Origin: Streptomyces ochraceiscleroticus | GTDB taxonomy: Bacteria; Actinomycetota; Actinomycetes; Streptomycetales; Streptomycetaceae | Assembly: GCF_000720485.1 (NCBI RefSeq) | Contig: NZ_JOAX01000015.1 | Span: forward strand, 103,383 to 167,382 | DNA length: 64,000 nucleotides | Reading direction: 5' to 3' | Shown: piece after piece, positions 58,735 through 64,000 of the stretch | Layout of the letters: every line of letters begins with the position of its first letter | Position numbering within the stretch: position 1 is the stretch's first letter | Position numbers and translations under genes: made by a program | Notes under the pieces: generated by a model | What the model was told of the DNA's origin: nothing | Seen by the model: only the letters and a program-made list of their open reading frames with translations | Databases searched by the model: none

Positions 58735-59323
58735 AGCACGTCCTACGCGCGGGTGGTTTCGATGACGCTCGCCGCGGGCGTGGAGGCGCTGCCGCTGGCC
58801 GCGGAGAACCGCGCCGGCTACCAGCGCACCAGCTTCAAGCACTGGATCGATGAGGACTGCGATGGCTGCTCCGCTCGCAACGAGGTGTTGATCACCGTGT
58901 CGCGGACCCGCGTGGTCAAGGGGGATGGTTGCAAGATCTTGTCGGGGGAGTGGTTCTCCTATGACGACCAGCAGACCGTCACCGACCCAAGGGTCTGGAC
59001 ATTGATCACATGGCCCTCTCACGGTGGTCTGGGTCTCCGGCGTCTCCCGGTGGAACAAGGAGCGTTGCCAGGCATACGCGAACGACGTCGGCGCGTCACG
59101 CTTCCTGGTTGTCGTCACCGCCCGGGCGAACCGCTCCGAGGACGGCCAGGTCTGCGCCCGGTGGATGCCGCCCTCGGCCGGCGCCCGCTGCCTCGGAACG
59201 TCCTTGACTATGGATTAGCTGCGCTGGGTGCTGGCTGCCGACCGGGATGGGGTGTGGGCGCTGCGCGGGCTGGCGGCCGGCTGCGGACAGCAGCGCATCG
59301 TGTACGAGCGCGCCGACGGCTGA
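58735..59323 (+). pseudogene. HNH endonuclease (DUF1524/GmrSD C-terminal-like), frameshifted
   Basis: One frame gives LPLAAENRAGYQRTSFKHWI, DEDCDGCSARNEVLITV and DGCKILSGEWFSYDDQQTVT; the next frame, after a shift near 58995, has DHGPLTVVWVSG and SRWNKERCQAYANDVGASRF, LVVVTARANRSEDGQVCARW; a third begins after a TAG stop with LRWVLAADRDGVWALRGLAA and ends IVYERADG. This is the layout of Streptomyces secreted HNH-family (DUF1524) nucleases. The key DIDH motif is destroyed (TGATCAC remains). The signal peptide is missing. The gene lies in the telomere-proximal zone, where such genes are frequent. Confidence 0.75.
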
Positions 59324-59502
59324 CCTTCCCGCGCAAAGGTTGGTGGTCCTTGAGTAGACCGAGTGGAAGGTGTCCGTCAGCCGCTCGCGCTGCTGACTTC
59401 CCCACTCGCCGTCCAGCAGGGGGGCTGGCGTCGGTGGTGGGGTGGTCGGGTTGTGGCTGGGCGGTGTCCCCAGCCGTGGGGCTGGGGAGACCGTCCGGTG
59501 GG

Positions 59503-59991
59503 TCAGGAGGCGGGGAGGATGGGCCACACCGCGCCGGTGGACGGGCAGGTCCAGCTAGCGAGGCCGTTCGCGGTTCGGGCCACTGCCGAGTGGCCATGGC
59601 TGGGGCAGGGCGGGTTGGGGGCGCCGCCGGTCTCTTCCAGTACCGCGTCCTGGAGCTGGTCGGCCAGCAGGGTGAGGGCTTCGGCATCAGGCATCGGCTC
59701 CTCGAAGTGGACGAAGGCCGAGGAGCCGTCGGCGAAGGTGAGGGTGACCAGCAATCCGGCGACATGGTCGCCGAAGCCGGTGCCGTCCTGGCCGCCGTCC
59801 AGGGCGGTGGACAGCGAAGAGCGGAACTCCTCCGCTGTCGCGGCATCGTCTGCTGCGCCGGTGCACGTCCCTGCGTCGGCATCGGCGGTGAACCCCGGGC
59901 CAGTGACGGTGAGGGTGTGCCCGGCCGGTGCCCGGAGCTGGGCAAGGATCGCGTCGGCCCAGTCTTGGATCAGATGGTGTGAGAGAGGCAT
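59503..59991 (-). CDS. Hypothetical protein with C-terminal zinc-ribbon-like end
   Basis: A 162-residue protein starting at the ATG at 59991, six bases after the stop of the broken gene upstream, so they were once in one operon. It begins MPLSHHLIQDWADAILAQLR, then contains GTGFGDHVAGLLVTLTFADG, SSAFVHFEEPMPDAEALTLL, ADQLQDAVLEETGGAPNPPC and CPSHGHSAVARTANG...SWTCPSTGAVWP, where two Cys, two His and a final Cys might hold a zinc ion. I know similar C-terminal ends from small Streptomyces plasmid or telomere-region proteins, but no function. Confidence 0.6.
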   Translation of the reverse strand: MPLSHHLIQDWADAILAQLRAPAGHTLTVTGPGFTADADAGTCTGAADDAATAEEFRSSLSTALDGGQDGTGFGDHVAGLLVTLTFADGSSAFVHFEEPMPDAEALTLLADQLQDAVLEETGGAPNPPCPSHGHSAVARTANGLASWTCPSTGAVWPILPAS

Positions 59992-59997
59992 GGTTGG

Positions 59998-60400
59998 TTA
60001 CTTCTTCGTCTCGACGTTGCTGGTCCAGGTCAGGGTGCCGGTACCGGTTCGGCCTCCGGCATGGGCGCGGAACTTCGAGTAGTTCTGGGACTGGGCAGGG
60101 TCGCCGTGCTTGACCGGCTTGAAGTGCCATGGAAGTGATAGCTCTTACCCGCCGTGCGCGGCGCATCCTTCGGCATGTGCTTGCCGTTCTTCCACCACGA
60201 TGCACCCGTTCGGCCACCGACCCGGTGATGACGGACCGCGGCTTGGTGGAGATCCGGTAGCCCCAGTTGATGGGCCGGCGAGCCTGACGTTGGGTTTTGG
60301 TCGCTCCTTCGGGCAGAAAGGCGCTGGTGGTAAGCCTGCCGGGTGCGCCGGTGGCCGTGACCGTGTCAGTGAAGGCGAGCTGTTTGAGGTGGCCGTTCAT
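59998..60400 (-). pseudogene. Frameshifted hypothetical gene
   Basis: The upstream frame reads NGHLKQLAFTDTVTATGAPG, RLTTSAFLPEGATKTQRQAR and INWGYRISTKPRSVITG; a second frame has KNGKHMPKDAPRTAGKSYHF then HGT; and a third, after the loss of one base at about 60123, continues with PVKHGDPAQSQNYSKFRAHA and GGRTGTGTLTWTSNVETKK to a TAA. Joined together they make a coherent ~130-residue C-terminus. Family unknown. Confidence 0.5.
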
Positions 60401-60919
60401 GGCCGGCTGTCCGCCGGGGTGGGGGAGTGGCCGAGTCGATGGAAATGCCAGGCGTCGAGCTGGTTCGTTTGGCTTGCCGTCAGCGGTCTGTGTTCGCTGG
60501 CGCGGCGGCGTTGGGTGGCGACCGGCGCCGGGGCGCGGCCGTCGTGGTCAACGCCGCGCACGTGGACTCGAGCATGGTGAACCATGTTCCCCGCCACTAC
60601 CGCGATGCTGTCCTGCCGTATCTTCGCCCTTTCTTGCGCATCTACGTCGATGAGATCGTCGAACGGCGGGGTTGCACGGACGTGTCGTTCCCGCTGCAGG
60701 GTGCGTTTCGCGCGCCATGCTGGACCCGGTCCGGATCTCCTTCCGGGCTGCCCGGCCTCTGGGGTTGGCTGCGTACGTTTGCCGGGCTATTGGGTCACGC
60801 GGCCGCACATGGCCTGAGTGGCAGGAGTGAGCAGGACGGGCTCGGTGCAGCGGCATCCGCTCTCGGGGGGAGCCGTCGGCGGTGGTCAGGTGCTGTCCTG
60901 AGGCAAGGGGATCGACCAA
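60401..60919. other. Region upstream of tap
   Basis: About 520 bases. A plus frame at 60558-60720 reads VDSSMVNHVPRHYRDAVLPY and LRPFLRIYVDEIVERRGC and may be a remnant, but has no family. No terminator was found between it and tap. Confidence 0.3.
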
Positions 60920-60920
60920 G

Positions 60921-60952
60921 GGTAAATCCAGGGGTAAATTGAGGGGTGTTTT
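60921..60952 (+). repeat. Tandem 12-bp repeats in the tap promoter region
   Basis: GGTAAATCCAGG (60921-60932) and GGTAAATTGAGG (60933-60944), followed by a diverged third copy GGTGTTTT. They end about 20 bases before the tap start. Possible operator or binding site. Confidence 0.7.
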
Positions 60953-60969
60953 CTGCTAGGGTTTGCGTT

Positions 60970-63132
60970 ATGCCCAGTGAAGAAGAGCTGTTTGAGGCGG
61001 TCGATGCACTCCTGGAGGGGGATCCGCAGTTGCCGCTCCCGGCGGAGCGGGCCCGACTGCGGGAGGCGGCCGGTGTCACCCAGGCTCGGCTCGCCCAGGC
61101 GCTGAAATCGACGACGCAGACGGTGAAGAACTGGGAGAACGGCCGGTCCGAACCGCGGCCGCCGCGTTTGCAGGCGTACCTGCGGCTGCTGGAGGGGTGG
61201 GCGGCGAAGTACCCGCCCGAGCCACGGGCGTTCACTACCGCCCCGCAGGAGCCGGCAGTCCCGTCCGTCCCCGCGCCGGCTGCTGCTCCCGCGTCCGCAG
61301 CGGCGCCCGTCGGGCAGTCCAGGGCGAAGCCGGCCGCATCGTCGCGGCGTCCGGCGGCGAAGGAGCCAGCGGTAAAGGAGCCCGCTCCAGCCACGGCCGT
61401 CGATGCGCGGTTCGAGAACGGGCCGCTCGCGGTCATCGACGTCGAGGACGGGCAGGTGCTGGCGTACTGCGTCGGCGGCCTGGTCCAAACCGTGCCCGCC
61501 AAGTCCCTTCCGGCCTTGGTCGACTGGACGCTCATGGAGGCGAAGCTGGGGCAGCCGAAGCTGTCCGGCCCGGGTAAGGACGCCGATCCGCTGCTGGTGC
61601 TCACCGAGGCCGCGCTGGAGCGCTACGGTCTGCCCGTCGCCCTCACCGAGGAGGAGCGGCTTGCCGGGCGGCTCCCGGAGGGTCACAAGGTCCTCAATCA
61701 ACTGGCGCGTGCGGAGTGGAAGCTGACCAAGCGCGGGTTCGGGCCGTGGGCGCGGATCTACCGCCCGGCCCGGGGCGCGGAGCGGGCCTGCGTGCAGCTG
61801 TGCATCCCGTCCTGGCACGCGCTGGACTCCCGCCACTGGGGCGAGGCCGCCCAGCTGCCGCCGACGGAACTCGCCCGCCTCCTGGGCGTGTACGCGTCCC
61901 GGGTGATGACACCGCGCGGTTCCACCGCGGTGACCGGCCTGGAGCTGATGACCGCGCTGCACCCGCCGACCCGCGCCTCCGAGCCCGACACCGAGGGCCG
62001 CCGGCACTCCGAGCACAACCCCGGCTCGCTGGGGAAGGACCCGGTGGACTGCGCGCCGTGCGAGGCCCCGGACGGGCACCCGCTGCTGGCGGACCTGCCG
62101 CGCTTCCACGTCCGCGGCCCGGCGGAGAAGCTGTTCGAGGAGGCGTACGACTGGGCACGCCCCCTCACCGACGCCGAATGCATGCACCGCCACCTGGTGG
62201 GCATCGACGTGAACATGGCCTTCGCCGCCGGAGCCAACGGTCTGATCGTCGGCCTCGGCGCGCCCACGCACGTCAAAAACCCGGTGTTCGATGCGAAGCT
62301 GCCCGGCTCCTGGCTGGTCGACCTCTCCCACGTCGACCTCTCCCGCGTGAAGGTCGCCAAGGACAAATGGGCGCAGCTGGACGGCGACCTGCTGCCCAGC
62401 CCGTTCACGCCCAAGGGCGAACACCCCCAGGGCCCGGCCTGGTACGCCACACCGACCGTCGCCTACGCCGTGGAGCTCGGCTACGAGGTGCGCCCGATCG
62501 AGGCGTACGTCCGGTACGACAACGGCCGTTACCTGGACGGCTGGTACACCCGGCTGCGCGACGCCTATCTCGCTACGATGGCCGACCTCGGCGTGCATGC
62601 GGACATGGCGCCGGCGGACTTCCTGGCCGCGATGGACGGCTACCGGCAGCGCGACCCGCAGCTGGCGCTCGTCGCCTCGGCGATCAAGGCGACGGTCAAG
62701 GGTGGCCTGGGCAAGCTGCGCGAGCGGCCCCGGGGCGAGGGCTGGCGGCCGGGCCAGCCGTGGCGGGCGCTTGCCCGGCCCACCTGGCGCCCCGACATCC
62801 GCGCGGCCGTCATCTCCCGTACCCGCATCAATCTGCACCGCAAGATCGTCAAGCATGCGGCGTTCACCGGCCAGTACCCGGTCGCGGTCCTCTCCGACTG
62901 CGTCGTGTACGCGACGGACGGGACGACGCCGCTGGACTTCCTGCCCTACCGGGACGGCAAGCCGCTGCCCGGCGGCTTCAAGCTCGGCGTCAACCCGGGG
63001 CTGGTGAAGTGGGAAGGCACCCAGACCGTGCTGTGGGGTGAGGGCGTACGGGAGCAGTTCCACGCCCCCGAGCTCAACCTCGCCCGGTACATCAAGGACG
63101 GCACCGTCACCGACGTCGACAACGGGGAGTAG
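60970..63132 (+). CDS. tap: Telomere-associated protein Tap
   Basis: A 720-residue protein that in Streptomyces binds the 3' overhang of the linear replicon end and recruits the terminal protein Tpg to prime end synthesis. ATG 60970 follows AGGG by nine bases. Residues ~20-75 form an Xre-type helix-turn-helix (AGVTQARLAQALKSTTQTVK, NWENGRSEPRPPRLQAYLRL); an Ala/Pro-rich linker covers ~95-150. The large C-terminal part shows LARLLGVYASRVMTPRGSTA, LVGIDVNMAFAAGANGLIVG (Asp413), SAIKATVKGGLGKLRERPRG (about 571-588) and LSDCVVYATDGTTPLDFLPY (about 641-660). The order and spacing of these three resemble palm motifs A, B and C of protein-primed polymerases, though imperfectly. Tpg lies seven bases downstream in the same operon. 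Confidence 0.93.
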   Translation: MPSEEELFEAVDALLEGDPQLPLPAERARLREAAGVTQARLAQALKSTTQTVKNWENGRSEPRPPRLQAYLRLLEGWAAKYPPEPRAFTTAPQEPAVPSVPAPAAAPASAAAPVGQSRAKPAASSRRPAAKEPAVKEPAPATAVDARFENGPLAVIDVEDGQVLAYCVGGLVQTVPAKSLPALVDWTLMEAKLGQPKLSGPGKDADPLLVLTEAALERYGLPVALTEEERLAGRLPEGHKVLNQLARAEWKLTKRGFGPWARIYRPARGAERACVQLCIPSWHALDSRHWGEAAQLPPTELARLLGVYASRVMTPRGSTAVTGLELMTALHPPTRASEPDTEGRRHSEHNPGSLGKDPVDCAPCEAPDGHPLLADLPRFHVRGPAEKLFEEAYDWARPLTDAECMHRHLVGIDVNMAFAAGANGLIVGLGAPTHVKNPVFDAKLPGSWLVDLSHVDLSRVKVAKDKWAQLDGDLLPSPFTPKGEHPQGPAWYATPTVAYAVELGYEVRPIEAYVRYDNGRYLDGWYTRLRDAYLATMADLGVHADMAPADFLAAMDGYRQRDPQLALVASAIKATVKGGLGKLRERPRGEGWRPGQPWRALARPTWRPDIRAAVISRTRINLHRKIVKHAAFTGQYPVAVLSDCVVYATDGTTPLDFLPYRDGKPLPGGFKLGVNPGLVKWEGTQTVLWGEGVREQFHAPELNLARYIKDGTVTDVDNGE

Positions 63133-63139
63133 GTAGACG

Positions 63140-63697
63140 ATGAGCACGTTCGGGGACGGCCTGGAGGCTGCGGTGCAGAAGGCGTTCACCCGCCCGGCGC
63201 CCAAGAGCGCGGGCGCGCAGATGCGGTACCTGGTCAAGCAGCTCAAGGGCACCCGCGCGGTCGCCCAGATGCTGCGGATCTCCCAACGCACCGTGGAGCG
63301 GTACGTGAAGGACCAGATCAAGAAGCCGAGGGCGGACCTCGCCGCGCGCCTGGAGCGCGAGGTGAAGAAGCGGTGGCAGCCGCAGATCCGCGCCAAGGCC
63401 CGGCAGAAGGCGGCGACCACCGGCGGCATCGTCATCGACACCCGCGCCCGCATGGGCTACACCGCGCCGATCGGGTCGACGGACCAGGACCGCATCCGGC
63501 ACCTGACCGTCGCCCTGCCTCCGCAGTACGCCGCCCGCCTCTTCGATGCCCAGCAGGCGGGCGCCAGTGACCAGCAGCTCCAGGAGATCGCCGCTGAAGG
63601 GCTCAAGGAGGTGTACTTCCAGGACGGCGGCCGCCGCGCCGGGAGCCTGGAGGAGGTCCGGTTCACGGACATCGAGCACCTGGAGTTCGACCTGTAG
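63140..63697 (+). CDS. tpg: Terminal protein Tpg
   Basis: A 185-residue terminal protein that is covalently linked to the 5' ends of Streptomyces linear chromosomes and plasmids and primes telomere patching. Length and sequence fit the family closely. Residues ~38-60 carry a helix-turn-helix-like segment (RAVAQMLRISQRTVERYVKD), followed by a basic stretch (LEREVKKRWQPQIRAKARQK) that suits DNA and nuclear-localisation-like roles. The region GGIVIDTRARMGYTAPIGST holds Thr114, the residue that, as I recall, accepts the first nucleotide in the S. coelicolor protein. GGGGAG stands before ATG 63140. The gene forms an operon with tap. Confidence 0.95.
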   Translation: MSTFGDGLEAAVQKAFTRPAPKSAGAQMRYLVKQLKGTRAVAQMLRISQRTVERYVKDQIKKPRADLAARLEREVKKRWQPQIRAKARQKAATTGGIVIDTRARMGYTAPIGSTDQDRIRHLTVALPPQYAARLFDAQQAGASDQQLQEIAAEGLKEVYFQDGGRRAGSLEEVRFTDIEHLEFDL

Positions 63698-64000
63698 CAG
63701 CCGCGCCCCGGACAGCCCGCGAGCCCCGGAGGTGCCGGATCGTTGGAGTCGGCTGGCGAGCGTTGCACTTGACCAGCTGAGCGCGCACGGCCCTGCCAGG
63801 CCGGTGGTGGACAAGGGCCAGGTGAGACCGTTCGAGGCCGCGTGCGGGCGCAAGGTCCGGTGAGGAACTCCAGGCCGCCCGCGGCTCGGCCTCATCCGCT
63901 GGCGCATGGTGTGTTTGTGGGGCGTGAGTGAGGCGTTTCCGAAACGTCAGTGGCTCCGGGAAAAGTGGTGTCCACACCGCGGGAGCGGCCGAAGAACACT
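63698..64000. other. Region downstream of tpg
   Basis: About 300 bases without a gene. It has a perfect hairpin CGTTTC-C-GAAACG at 63934-63946, which may terminate the tap-tpg operon or belong to telomere-side sequence. The set of telomeric palindromes itself is not visible in the window. Confidence 0.45.

Noticed and set aside
60886..63453. 855-codon minus-strand frame opposite tap and tpg
   Set aside because: Its length is striking, but it is antisense to two well-supported genes and low in sequence complexity.
63934..63946. Telomere palindrome
   Set aside because: A single 13-bp hairpin is not enough; Streptomyces telomeres have many closely packed palindromes, which are absent here.

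Overview
The base composition (very high GC, with third codon positions almost always G or C), frequent GTG/TTG starts, mycothiol-type enzymes, AfsR-like NB-ARC regulators and above all the tap-tpg pair at the right edge point to a Streptomyces (or very close relative). Because tap and tpg encode the telomere-associated protein and the terminal protein that caps linear Streptomyces replicons, the window most likely lies near one end of the linear chromosome, or on a large linear plasmid, with the telomere probably beyond position 64000. All functional calls were made by reading motifs and recalled families; no database search was run.

Layout. 0-11 kb: a cut-off secreted peptidoglycan-binding-like gene, a SigB-type sigma factor, a DHFR-like reductase, a monofunctional catalase, a LysR-type effector-domain protein divergent from a DUF5997 gene, an MFS transporter divergent from a DeoR regulator, and a short-type aconitase. 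11-24 kb: a small secreted protein, a SugE-type SMR pump with paired palindromes upstream, a DinB protein, a Toprim protein, a six-helix membrane protein, a triple SUKH-3 protein, a regulator plus quinone-oxidoreductase pair, a malic enzyme and gamma-glutamyltransferase. 24-36 kb: stress proteins and a NarL two-component pair, followed by a zone of decay and mobile DNA: a broken Tn7-like TnsA/TnsB pair, an IS5 transposase split by an Rrf2-SDR cassette, an internally deleted second transposase, and a CbrC gene with its middle missing.

36-40 kb holds a coherent catabolic unit: D-tartrate dehydratase, a DctA-type C4-dicarboxylate carrier, a truncated malic enzyme and a divergent GntR/FCD regulator with a perfect palindromic operator (ATCTTATAAGAT) in between. 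40-47 kb carries TetR, F420-reductase-like, nitroreductase, Gfo/Idh, GNAT and mycothiol-dependent enzymes. 49-52 kb is a compact run of all-helical, di-iron-like and hemerythrin genes ending in a perfect 15-bp terminator. 52-58 kb has a NUDIX gene with a non-autonomous IS5 derivative at its stop codon, a TetR/quinone-reductase divergent pair controlled by three operator copies exactly 21 bp apart, and an NB-ARC/TPR protein lacking a DNA-binding domain. 58-64 kb is telomere-proximal: an HNH-nuclease pseudogene, a frameshifted pseudogene, then the tap-tpg operon with short tandem repeats in its promoter.

A striking overall feature is the density of broken genes (about fifteen relics), many made by clean internal deletions or fusions rather than point decay, which fits an unstable chromosome arm.
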